Below are positions 29,723 through 38,758 of a stretch of 64,000 nucleotides of DNA, piece after piece (within the stretch, counting starts at the first letter, position 1; each line of letters begins with the position of its first letter). Location: positions 62,001 through 126,000 of the forward strand of contig JAXLXE010000005.1 of assembly GCA_046328115.1 (NCBI GenBank), read 5' to 3'. This DNA is from JAXLXE01 sp046328115. Lineage in GTDB: Bacteria; Chloroflexota; UBA6077; JACCZL01. The translations under genes and the position numbers were made by a program. Below the pieces are notes generated by a model. That model was given only the letters and a program-made list of their open reading frames with translations, made no database searches and had not been told where the DNA came from.

Positions 29723-30107
29723 ATGCGTCGCGCCACATTCACCCCCGCCGCGATCCGGGACATCGAGTCGATTCTGGAGTGGAGCGAGGCTCGATTCGGT
29801 GCCGACGTTCGGCAGCGGTACGGACAACTCATCCAGGCCGCCGTCACCGATGGCGCGGAGGATCCTGTTCGACCCGGTACCCTGCCCCGAAACGAACTGC
29901 GTCCAGGAATCAGGACATTTCACCTAAATGCTCAGCCGCGCGCTCGGCCGGGGCCGTACGGTGCGGATACAGCGCCCCCGACACATCCTCGTCTACCGGG
30001 CAGCACACGCCGACCAGGTCGAGATCGTTCGCGTGGTGCACGACGCCATGGAGCTCGCGCGGCACATTCCGAATGACGATCCGCCCGCGGGGGACGCGAC
30101 TCGCTAG
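29723..30107 (+). pseudogene. parE: ParE/RelE-family toxin gene with +1 frameshift
   Basis: The first frame encodes a ParE start: FTPAAIRDIESILEWSEARF and ELRPGIRTFHL. After CACCTAAATG (29921-29930) homology jumps one base into a new frame: RIQRPRHILVYRAAHADQ, then EIVRVVHDAMELARHI to a TAG at 30105. One extra A in the AAA run explains it. Joined, the protein would be ~127 aa, slightly long for ParE. ParE poisons DNA gyrase. Inactivation here, or an assembly error, is equally compatible with the sequence. Confidence 0.8.
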
Positions 30108-30340
30108 CGTCGCGTGCTGATGTCTGTGAGCCGAACCGGCGCCGCGAACGCGGTGTGTGGGCAACTTCCCGCGTCGGACGCTCACACCCGCCTCGGTCGA
30201 TGATCCGAGCCATCAGCCGGCCAACTGCCCGCCATTTAGCGGGAGTGACCTGAGGTTCGCGTCAATTCGCGCGCACATCTCACCCGCGCGGACGAGCTCA
30301 CAGGTACCGCGCGGCCGGCAGAAAGCCGAGCACGCAGAGC

Positions 30341-30369
30341 TTGCCCCCAAAGCGGTCGTCTGGGATGAT
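30341..30369 (+). promoter_or_regulatory. candidate promoter of the NACHT gene, leaderless
   Basis: TTGCCC, 17 bases, GATGAT (four of six matches each). The transcript would begin at or next to the ATG at 30375, so a leaderless mRNA is suggested. Weak on its own; the MFS gene shows the same arrangement. Confidence 0.35.
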
Positions 30370-30374
30370 GAAGC

Positions 30375-32852
30375 ATGGTCGATGTCGGCACCGTCTTCTC
30401 GATAGCGAAGGCCATCGCCGAGCCACTCGTCAAGCATGGATGGTCGTACTGGCACGAGCGGCGCTCCGCCCCCGGGCGAGCCGCGCGGGCGCTGACGCGC
30501 GGCTCGGCGACTGCGACAACCGGCGAAGAGGTCGAGGAGCTTTACGAGTCCCTTCTGGAGGCAATCGAGGCAGACCTTGGGCCAGCCCTCGACGGGATCG
30601 CGCCAGAAGATGAGTTCGCGCCCGTGCGGGCAGAGCTCGCCAACGCGCTCACGCGAACGGATCTCAGTCCCGAGCGCCTGGCCGATCTGAACTACGATCC
30701 CGTACGGATCGAGGCGGCGATCATGGCAGCGGCGCCCGAATCCGCCGCACTGTTATCGGAGCGGGAGACCGAGCTGCTTCGCCAGGTCGCACGGCGAGTT
30801 TCGTCGATCATCGCAACCACCGCCACCCGTCTCGCGGATGCGGACTGGGCGTTCAAAACGATCGCGCTCAGACGACTGGAGAAGATCGCGGAGTTCGCGA
30901 CGCTCTTTCGCGCGGCGGCAGACCGCATTGATCGGACAGCAGGTCACGCCGACGGAGACAGCCGCGCTGCCACCGAATTCGAGGCGCGCTACCGGGAGAC
31001 GGTCGCGAATCAGCTCCGGGTGATCGAGTTTTTCGGCGTGCGCAATCTCCGGGAGGAGACGCGCACCCAGGACCTGCTGCTCTCGTACATGTCACTCCAG
31101 GCCACCGACCCCATGCGAAGCGTCGAAGCACCACCGGGCATCGAGATCCGCCGAGCACTCGGCGGGTCCTTGCCCGTCGAGCAGATGCTGGCCGAGTCGC
31201 CGCGACTCCTGATTCTCGGGCCCGCCGGTTCGGGCAAGTCCACCGTGCTGGAATGGTTTGCCGTCCGAACCGCCCGCCGCGACCTGCCGGAGCCGCTCGC
31301 CGCGCTCAACGACCACGTGCCGTTCTTCGTGCGGCTGCGGGATTTCGAAAACCGCGACTGGCCTGACGCGGACGAGCTACCGGTGGCGGTCTCCAAGCAC
31401 CTCGCCGGGGCGGTACCTCCGCTCTGGGCAAGTAGCGTGTTGGACTCGGGGCGGGGGCTGGTGCTCGTGGACGGGCTTGATGAGGTGGCCGAGGCCCGGC
31501 GCGAGTCCGCGCGGCGCTGGGTGTCGGAGCTGGTCGCCGCGTTCGGCCGGTCCCGGTTCGTCGTGACCTCGCGGCCAGAGGACGCCGAGCACGGCTGGCT
31601 CCGTACACGGGAGTTTGGCGCCGTGAACCTGGCACCCCTCGATTCCAGCACGATCCCGCGCTTCATTGATGTCTGGCACGAGGCGCAGAAGCAGACGCAG
31701 CCTCCCGCGCGGGCAGACGGAATCGAGCAATTCTCCGCCAAACCGAAGTCGGATATCGGTAGTAGCCACGAGCTACGCGAGCTGGCGGAGACGCCGTTGT
31801 TCTGCGCCTTGCTCTGCGCGCTCAACCATGATTGGCGCGGGACTCTGCCGACACGACGTCTGAAACTGCTTGATGCGGCGACCGAGATGATGCTGGGGCT
31901 GCGCGAGGAGGACCGCGGTGTTCCGCGGGAGTCCCCGGTTCCTGAGCCGGACACGCTCCAGCTCTTGCTCCAGTGGCTCGCGTACTGGATGCTCCGCAAC
32001 GACCTCCGTACAATCTCCGAAGACGCGGCGGCGGGGAAGATCGCGGAATTCCTGCAACGCCAGCGCGGCGTCCCCGAGGGTACGACGCCGACCGGGGTTC
32101 GCGATCATCTCGTGCGCCGCACCCAGCTCGTCCGTTGCCCTTCGGATGACGCCTTCGAGTTCGCGCACGAGACGTTTCGAGCGTATCTCGGCGGCATCGA
32201 GATGGCCAAGGTGGGTGACGGGACGCTCGCCGTCAAACATGCCCACGAGCCGGCCTGGACGTTGGCCATCACGTTTGCGGCGGAGACGATGAGCGATCCA
32301 GGCCGAGCCAGGCTCAGTTGCGGCCTGCTGCGACGCGGTGACCGAGCGAAACGATGGCGCGCGCGCCTCCATCTGCTCGGCGCTCGATGCTACGGCGCAA
32401 CCGCCCAGTCGCGGGATGCGGATCTGGAACACGAGGTTGAGTCGCGCCTGATAGCGCTGGCTCCGCCGACGAACCCACGCGACGCGGAGGCGCTCGCCGA
32501 GGCCGGAGACCTCGCGTTGCCCTATCTGGACATCGGTGGGAGAAGCGCGCGCGTCGTCGCCGCGTCCATCGTCGCGCTGGGGCGCATAGGCACAGAGCCG
32601 GCCCGGACGATGATGGTTCGGTACCGCGACGACGAGCGACCCGCTGTCCGCGAGGCGCTGCTCAGGCAATGGGTGCGGTTCCAGGAAAGCGTTGAGTACT
32701 TTCGCGAAATCCTGCGGCCGGCGCTGGAGCGATCTAGGAAGGTCAGCCTGCGCGGTCTGCCGATCACCGACGCCGGCCTCGCCCACCTGGAGGCTCTGGA
32801 TCTGCTCGACTGGTGGTCCGTCTGGTCCGGGGCCGGACTCGCAACGCGGTGA
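30375..32852 (+). CDS. NACHT-domain STAND NTPase, possible anti-phage sensor
   Basis: 825 aa. An alpha-helical N-terminus (~1-270) is followed by a NACHT NTPase: P-loop ILGPAGSGKST (GPAGSGKS 282-289), Walker B with the extra acidic residue LVDGLDEVAE (~366-370), and FVVTSRPED. A winged-helix/helical part follows, then HEAT-like helices near 690-780. The C-terminus shows the beginning of a leucine-rich repeat (ITDAGLAHLEALDLLDWW) and stops, so the sensor may be truncated. Known: bacterial NACHT proteins (bNACHT, Avs) abort phage infection. No N-terminal nuclease or protease signature is seen, so the effector is unknown. The neighbouring ParD/ParE supports a defence island. Confidence 0.8.
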   Translation: MVDVGTVFSIAKAIAEPLVKHGWSYWHERRSAPGRAARALTRGSATATTGEEVEELYESLLEAIEADLGPALDGIAPEDEFAPVRAELANALTRTDLSPERLADLNYDPVRIEAAIMAAAPESAALLSERETELLRQVARRVSSIIATTATRLADADWAFKTIALRRLEKIAEFATLFRAAADRIDRTAGHADGDSRAATEFEARYRETVANQLRVIEFFGVRNLREETRTQDLLLSYMSLQATDPMRSVEAPPGIEIRRALGGSLPVEQMLAESPRLLILGPAGSGKSTVLEWFAVRTARRDLPEPLAALNDHVPFFVRLRDFENRDWPDADELPVAVSKHLAGAVPPLWASSVLDSGRGLVLVDGLDEVAEARRESARRWVSELVAAFGRSRFVVTSRPEDAEHGWLRTREFGAVNLAPLDSSTIPRFIDVWHEAQKQTQPPARADGIEQFSAKPKSDIGSSHELRELAETPLFCALLCALNHDWRGTLPTRRLKLLDAATEMMLGLREEDRGVPRESPVPEPDTLQLLLQWLAYWMLRNDLRTISEDAAAGKIAEFLQRQRGVPEGTTPTGVRDHLVRRTQLVRCPSDDAFEFAHETFRAYLGGIEMAKVGDGTLAVKHAHEPAWTLAITFAAETMSDPGRARLSCGLLRRGDRAKRWRARLHLLGARCYGATAQSRDADLEHEVESRLIALAPPTNPRDAEALAEAGDLALPYLDIGGRSARVVAASIVALGRIGTEPARTMMVRYRDDERPAVREALLRQWVRFQESVEYFREILRPALERSRKVSLRGLPITDAGLAHLEALDLLDWWSVWSGAGLATR

Positions 32853-33342
32853 GCAGCGGGCGCCGCGCACGGCGCTCGCCGGACTGACGTCGAGCGGCGA
32901 GGCACTTCACGGACGAATCAGATGCCGGTCATGCGCGATCCGGCCACGATCGGCCGGCTTGTCAACCGCTCGCTCATCGCCGCCTTGGCTCGTTACCCAG
33001 CCCGAGCGTTGACGCCCAGGCGACATTGCTCGCGGTCTGGTGCGTGATCGTGGACGGGACGGCCGTCAGGTGAGCAGCGCCGCGGCGCGGGATCGGATGC
33101 TGCGTTGTGCTTCGTCACTGATGCCGCGCACGATCTCGTGTCTGGCCTGCTATCACAATGGTGGGAAGCTCGGCCCCGGGTCTCGGGGAGGCCGGCCGAG
33201 CGATTCCGCCTGGTCGGCGATCCGCCCGGTAGCAACCATCATGGTCGTCACGTACTGCTACATGCGGCACCGGAGGCAGCAACCCGGGCGGTTGAGCAAC
33301 CGTCTGGGGGGACGCGATGGGGCGTACGGGTGAGACTGGCGA
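32853..33342. other. gene-poor stretch after the NACHT gene
   Basis: About 490 bases with short open frames only. A fragment near 33105-33340 (FVTDAAHDLVSGLLSQWWEA) looks protein-like but lacks a start context, and I cannot place it in a family. It may hold the lost 3' end of the leucine-rich part of the NACHT gene or a remnant of another gene. No transposase, inverted-repeat pair or RNA gene recognised. Confidence 0.4.
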
Positions 33343-34581
33343 TTACCTCGGAGAAGCACCGGCATGCTGGCACGTGGACGCCAGGAGCGGGGGCAGCGCC
33401 TCGCTGAGGGTCTGCGCGACGACGGTATTGCCCCGGGGGGTGTAGTGGGCCAGGGCGATCGCGTCGATTCCGTGGAGGCGGGCGGAGTCAACGAGGGTGG
33501 GTGTGGTGTCCACTGTGTGGACGCTCGCCGACTCGAGCCAGCGGAGCAGCGGCTCGTGAACGGCGGGCCGGCCGTCCATCATGCTGGCTATCTGGTCGCG
33601 CGGGCTCATGATCACAACAACGGGGGTCATCCCGCGGCGCTCGACCTCGCGGGCGAAGCCGGTGAGTATACGGCCGGCAATCTGAAATGCCTCACTTTGC
33701 GGATGGTAGAGCGCGCCCTGCCGCATGGACGATCGATCAAGATCCTCGCCGCCACTGAGCTGGTAGTGCAGGCGAAACGCGGCGCTGCGGGTAGCGCGCA
33801 CGACGTGCAGAAAATCGAGGGGATTCCGCACGAAGGTGCCTGGGAAGTACCAGTGATCCCACGGCCCGAGGTTGCGTTCCACCCAGGCTGGGTCGTCGAG
33901 GAGCCTGGGATCGTCCACCGGATTCGGCAACAGGACCAGCTCGCCGTTCTGCAGCAAGAACCGAGGCTTGCTGAGTGAGATGCCGGTCTTGGGTTGGAGA
34001 AAGGGGCGGAATCGGTTGACAACACGGTGGACGTTCTCCGTCATGTACCCGATCAGGACGCCGCATGGGCGATAGTCAGGATATCGCTGGTAGCTCAGCC
34101 AGGCCTGGTCTGGGCCGTAGCCCGCCACGCCAAAGTTGAGCACCTGGGTCTGTGGCCACAGCGACTCGAGCCGTGTGGTCCAGCAATCCTCGAGGTGGAC
34201 ATCCTGGCAGTACGTGAACGAGTCGCCGAATGCAGCGATCCGGCGGGTGCCGGGAGGGGGATCGAGCGGCTGTTCCCGATCGGCCCGCAGGCCAGCACGG
34301 TCGTGGCGGTATTCGATGCGCGCACCGTTCTGCCCCGAACCAGCGCGAACGGCTCCGGGGTTGTTGGCCCAGCCCAGCTCGCGGTCGTACGTCAGGTAGG
34401 TTGCGCCGGTCGCGATCCGGCGGAGTCGACCTCTGTCGTAGTCCAGGGGGAGCAGATGGTCCGAGGGGATGGGCTCCAGCGCACGGAGCCAGAGCTCGGC
34501 ACAGATCACCGCGACCAGAGCTCCAACGGAAGACGCGATGATTCGGCGAGTCGTTCGTGCAAGCCACGGCGGCGTGGACAT
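33343..34581 (-). CDS. membrane-anchored SGNH/GDSL hydrolase (copy 2)
   Basis: 412 aa from ATG 34581. Same plan as the 25710-26888 protein: N-terminal membrane helix (IIASSVGALVAVICAELWL), RLRRIATGATYLTYDRELGW, block I AAFGDSFTYCQ, GVAGYGPDQAWLSYQR, ENVHRVVNRF, WYFPGTFV, and the terminal His block AHYTPRGNTVVAQTL. Here the nucleophile motif is canonical GDS, where copy 1 has GES. No glycosyltransferase is next to it. A role in modifying surface glycans is inferred from the family and from copy 1. The longer open frame upstream of 34581 looks non-coding. Confidence 0.8.
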   Translation of the reverse strand: MSTPPWLARTTRRIIASSVGALVAVICAELWLRALEPIPSDHLLPLDYDRGRLRRIATGATYLTYDRELGWANNPGAVRAGSGQNGARIEYRHDRAGLRADREQPLDPPPGTRRIAAFGDSFTYCQDVHLEDCWTTRLESLWPQTQVLNFGVAGYGPDQAWLSYQRYPDYRPCGVLIGYMTENVHRVVNRFRPFLQPKTGISLSKPRFLLQNGELVLLPNPVDDPRLLDDPAWVERNLGPWDHWYFPGTFVRNPLDFLHVVRATRSAAFRLHYQLSGGEDLDRSSMRQGALYHPQSEAFQIAGRILTGFAREVERRGMTPVVVIMSPRDQIASMMDGRPAVHEPLLRWLESASVHTVDTTPTLVDSARLHGIDAIALAHYTPRGNTVVAQTLSEALPPLLASTCQHAGASPR

Positions 34582-34777
34582 TCCGGGCTGATCGTATCTG
34601 ACGGAGGAGGCGATTGGCACGACCAGTCCAGGTAGCGGGACCGCGTCTGGGTGCGCTCCAGGGTGGCGGGTTCGGACGAAAGGACCTGAGGAACTGCAGA
34701 GACGCAGAGACCCGCGCGGGCATGGCAGCGTGCGGGTGGCGGTGGTCGCCACGAGGGGCGGTCTCGCGGAAGGTGAC

Positions 34778-37700
34778 TCAGCGCCTGGTGATGGAGATCT
34801 CCGTCGCCTCGAAGCGCTGCTCGTGGATCTTCTCGCCGTCCGCTTCCAGGTAGTCGCCCACCCGGATCGTCGGGCACTGGCTGCCGCAGCGCAGCACCAC
34901 CGTCACCAGGCCGTCGCGGTTGCCGATCACCGCGTACGGCGGCGCCGCTTCGGGGTGTACCTCCACCACGTCGCCTTCGACCGACACGTCGTCGCGGTTG
35001 CCCGCGTTGGTGTGGCGCCGCTGGAGCTTCTGCTCCTCCGTCTCCCGCTTCGGATCATCCTTGTGGTCGTCGCCCGCTGGGTTGTCGGTCACTAGCACGG
35101 GCGGTGGTGCCGGTGCCGGAGGCGGTAGGGGTGGCGGCGGTGGCGGTGGGGCGGGGGTTGAGTCGCGGATCGTGCCCTGGCCGGCCGCGCGGGCCAGCGT
35201 CGCGTTGGTCGGACTGCTCAGGTTCAGCGTGAACGTCTCGTCCAGCTCCACCAGCGCGTCCGCCAGGATCGGCACCGTCACCGTCTGGCTCGTCACCCCA
35301 GGCGTGAAGGTGATGGTCTGGGTGACCGCGGTGTAGTCCTGCCCGGCCGTGGCGCCGTTCGGGGCTGGCCCGTTGGCCGTCTGCGCCGTCACCGTCACGG
35401 TCTGGCCGCTGGCCGGCAGCAGCGTCACCGTGAACACCGCTCCGCTCACCGATCCCTGCGCCTCCGTCACCGTCACGTCGTCGATCGACAGCGCCGGCGC
35501 CCCGTCGTCGTCCACGATCGTCCCGTTCCCCTGGGGATCCCCCAGCACCGCGTTGACCGGCCCCGACAGCGTGACCGTGAACGTCTCGTTCGGCTCATCG
35601 ATCGTGTCGCCGAGGATCGCCACCACGAAGGGCTTGCTGGTCTCGCCGGGGTTGAACGTGACCGTCTGGCTGACGGCCGTGTAGTCGCTCCCCGCCGTCG
35701 CGGTGCCATTGGCCGTCTGGACCTGCACCGTCACCGTCAGCGCGCTCGGCTGGCTCAGGCTCACCGTGAACGTGGCAGCCGTGCTGCCAGCGCTCCCCTC
35801 CACCACCGAGACGTCGTTCACCGACAGCGCCGGCACGTCGTCGTTCTGGATCGTGCCCACCGCCTGGGCCGTGGCGATCGTCGCGTTGGTCGGGCTGGAG
35901 AGGTTCACCACGAACGTCTCGTCCGCCTCACCCAGCACGTCGCCGAGGATCGGCACCGCCACCGTCTGGCTGGTCACCCCGGGGTTGAACGTCAGCGTCG
36001 TCGGTCCGACCGCCGTGTAGTCCTGGCCGGCTACCGCTCCGTTCGCTCCCGCCCCGTTGGCCGTCTGGGCCACCACCGTCACCGTCTGGCCGCTGGCCGG
36101 CAGCAGCGTCACCGTGAACACCAGGTTGCTCGCGCCGGCGTTCCCCTCCGGCCCCGCCCGATCCACGATCGACAGCACCGGCAGCCCGTCATCGTCCAGG
36201 ATCGTGCCGATCCCCTGGGCATCCCCGATCACCGCGTTCACGGGCGCGGAGAGGTTGACCGTGTACGTCTCGTTCGGCTCGTCCGCGGTGTCGCCCAGCA
36301 CCGGCACCACCACCGGCTTGCTCGTCTCGCCGGCGTTGAACGTCACCGTCACGTTGACCGCCGTGTAGTCGCTGCCGGCCACCGCACCCGTCGCACCCGC
36401 GCCGTTGGCGGTCTGGGCCTGCACCGTCACCGTCCGGCTGTTGGGCGTGCTCAGGCTCACCGTGAACGTGGCGTTGGTGCTGCCGGCGTTGCCCTCGGCC
36501 ACCGACACGTCGTCCACCGCGATCGACGACGTGTCGTCGTCGGTGATCGTGCCGGTGCCGGTCCCCACCGCGATACTGGCGTTGGTGGCCGCGCTCAGGT
36601 TCAGGCTGAACGTCTCGTCCACCTCGTCCACCACGTCGCCCAGCACCGGCACGCTGACGGTCTGCACGGTCTGGCCGGGGGTGAACGTCACCGTCTGGGC
36701 CACGGCGGTGTAGTCGCTGCCGGCCACCGCGCCGCTCACCCCGATCCCGTTGGCGGTCTGGGCCTGCACCGTGACGGTGCGGCCGCTGGCGGCGCTGAGC
36801 GTGATCTGGAACACCCCGTTGGTACTGCCGGCGTTGCCCTCCGGCACCGTGACGTTGCCGACCGACAGCGCGGGGGTGGGATCGTCGTCGGTGATGGTGA
36901 GCGTGGCGGTGCTCTGGGCGCCGATGGCCGCGCCGCCGGTCGGGCTGCCCAGCGTCAGCAGCACGGTCTCGTCATCCTCGTCCAGGGGGTCCTGGAGGAT
37001 CGGGACGGCGACGTTCTTGCTGGTCTCGCCCGGACTGAAGCTGACGAGCAGGGGGGTGGCGGTGTAGTCGCTGCCGGGGGTGGCGGTAGAGCTACCGCCG
37101 CCGAGGGAGACGGTGGCGCCGACGGTGAGGTCAGAGCCGCCGGTGCGGGAGATGGTGATGGTGGCGGAGGGGCCGGCCTCGCCGATGGTGTAGGTGGGAT
37201 TGCTGAACTGGAGGGTGCCGGGGCTGGCCTCGAAGGCGCCGACGTCGCAGGTGGCGGTGGTATCGCCGTTGCCGTCGATGGGGCGGGTGGTGCCGCGCTG
37301 GTCGGTGCTGATGGTCGTACCGCCGCTGGTGCCGTTGCTGGTGCAGGAGCCCTGGACGGCGTCGATGGCGGTGCTGCCGGAGAGGAGGGCGTGGGTCTGG
37401 GTGGGGCCGCCGTTGTTGGCGAGCGGGCCGAGATTGAGGGTGGCGACGTTGTTGGCGTCGCCGGTCTGGGTGAAGGCCGCGGCGCAACTGTTGTCGCTGC
37501 TGAGGTTGCTGCCGAGGGAGGTGATGGTGCCGACGCAGTTGGCGCCCGAAGAACCCGCGGCGACGATGGTAGCGCGCAGGCTGAGGGTGCCGGAGGAATT
37601 TATTACGCCGCCGCCGACGGCGGTGGTGGCCGAATTGCCGCGGAGGGTGCTGTGCGTCACTGTTGCCGAGCCAAAGAATACACGGATGCCGCCGCCAGTG

Positions 37701-38409
37701 CCGGCCGAGTTGCCGCTGAGGGTGCTGTTGGTGACGGAGGCCGTGCCGCTGCCGATGACGTAGATGCCGCCGCCGGAGGCGCTGGGGGCCGAGTTGCCGT
37801 TGAGGGTGCTGTTGGTCACGGTGGCCGTGCCGCCTTGAGTGACGGAGATGCCGCCACCGCCACCGATGGTGGGGGGGGAGGCCGAGTTGCCGCTAATGGT
37901 GCTGTTGGTAACGGTCAGCGTGGTGCCGGCACCGGCGACGGCGATGCCGCCGCCGGTGATGGCCGAGCCGTTGCGGAGCGTCAGCCCAGAGACGGAGACG
38001 GTGCCGGTGGTCACGTTGAACACGCCGGTGGCCGAGGCGGTGCCTTTCTGGCCGTCCACGATGGTGTTGGCCACGCCGTTGCCCACGATGTCGAGATTGG
38101 ATGAGATGGTGAGTTGTCCGCTGCTCAAGAAGATGGCCGAGCCGTCCGTCCCCCCGCGAAGGTGATCTGGTCCGTCGCGGTACCGTCCGGGTCGCCGGCC
38201 GGGCAGCCGCCGAAGGCGGCGTTGGTGTTCGCCGCCACGAGCGCCTCGCGGAGCGAGCAGGCGGACAGATTGGTGTTGTTCTCGTCTGCTGAGGTGGTGA
38301 CCTGGATCGTCGCGGCCTGCGCGCCGTCGGCGGGCGCGAGAAGTACGAGCAGAAGGCCGGCCAGGAGGGCGCCGAGCAGGTACCACGAGCGCACGGCCGG
38401 ACTGGGCAT
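34778..38409 (-). CDS. large secreted CSLREA / parallel-beta-helix / six-Calx-beta surface protein, frameshifted near the start
   Basis: The N-terminal frame (ATG 38409, GGAG five bases upstream) has a signal peptide (LLGALLAGLLLVLLAPADGA), the CSLREAL motif and DPDGTATDQITFA. It then needs one extra G at the G6 tract (38150-38155) to reach the downstream frame, GGTDGSAIFLSSG. That ~1,120-residue frame holds beta-helix repeats (NSTLSGNSA), then six ~110-residue Calx-beta repeats (e.g. ALSVGNVTVPEGNAG ... DVVDETF ... DDD). A poly-Pro linker and a ~90-residue charged tail end it. Calx-beta loops bind calcium and are frequent in adhesins. The length 3632 is one short of a multiple of three, as expected for one missing base. 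Confidence 0.8.
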
Positions 38410-38475
38410 CAACACTCCAATGGGGCGGTGGTGCGCTCCGCCGCGCCTGGGTCCCCGTGTGGGCAGAACGGCCGA

Positions 38476-38504
38476 AGGATAGGTGGCGGCCACGCGACTG
38501 TCAA
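38476..38504 (-). promoter_or_regulatory. strong promoter for the Calx-beta gene
   Basis: Minus strand TTGACA (plus 38499-38504), a 17-base spacer and TATCCT (plus 38476-38481). The -35 is a perfect match. This predicts a ~60-base leader before the ATG at 38409. Confidence 0.65.
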
Positions 38505-38720
38505 GCTGGCCCCGAATGGTGACGCGGTGCTCGGGCGACGAGGAAGCCGCCGGCGGTCGGGTGGCGGGCTAGATGCTTCGCAGGCCCAGCATGACGGCCT
38601 GGTCTGGGGCGGCCTGGCGTGGCGCGGTGGCGATGGACCTACGGCGGGGGGGGTGCGGGGCCAACGGGTCGCGCGGCTGGAACGGTGCGCGGAGCGGTGG
38701 TGCGGCGCGGCGGTAACCAG

Positions 38721-38749
38721 TTGCCGCGGCTGGGTGGGGGGCGCATACT
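38721..38749 (+). promoter_or_regulatory. candidate promoter for the MFS gene, near-leaderless
   Basis: TTGCCG, 17 bases, CATACT; ten bases then remain before the ATG at 38759, and no ribosome site is visible in them. The transcript may start at or just before the start codon. Confidence 0.35.
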
Positions 38750-38758
38750 GGTGCGCGC

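Noticed and set aside
32853..33342. insertion sequence after the NACHT gene
   Set aside because: No terminal repeats, target duplication or transposase motif could be found.
35349..37763. series of ~100-190-codon plus-strand frames
   Set aside because: Opposite strand of the Calx-beta repeats; their regular spacing simply mirrors the repeat period.
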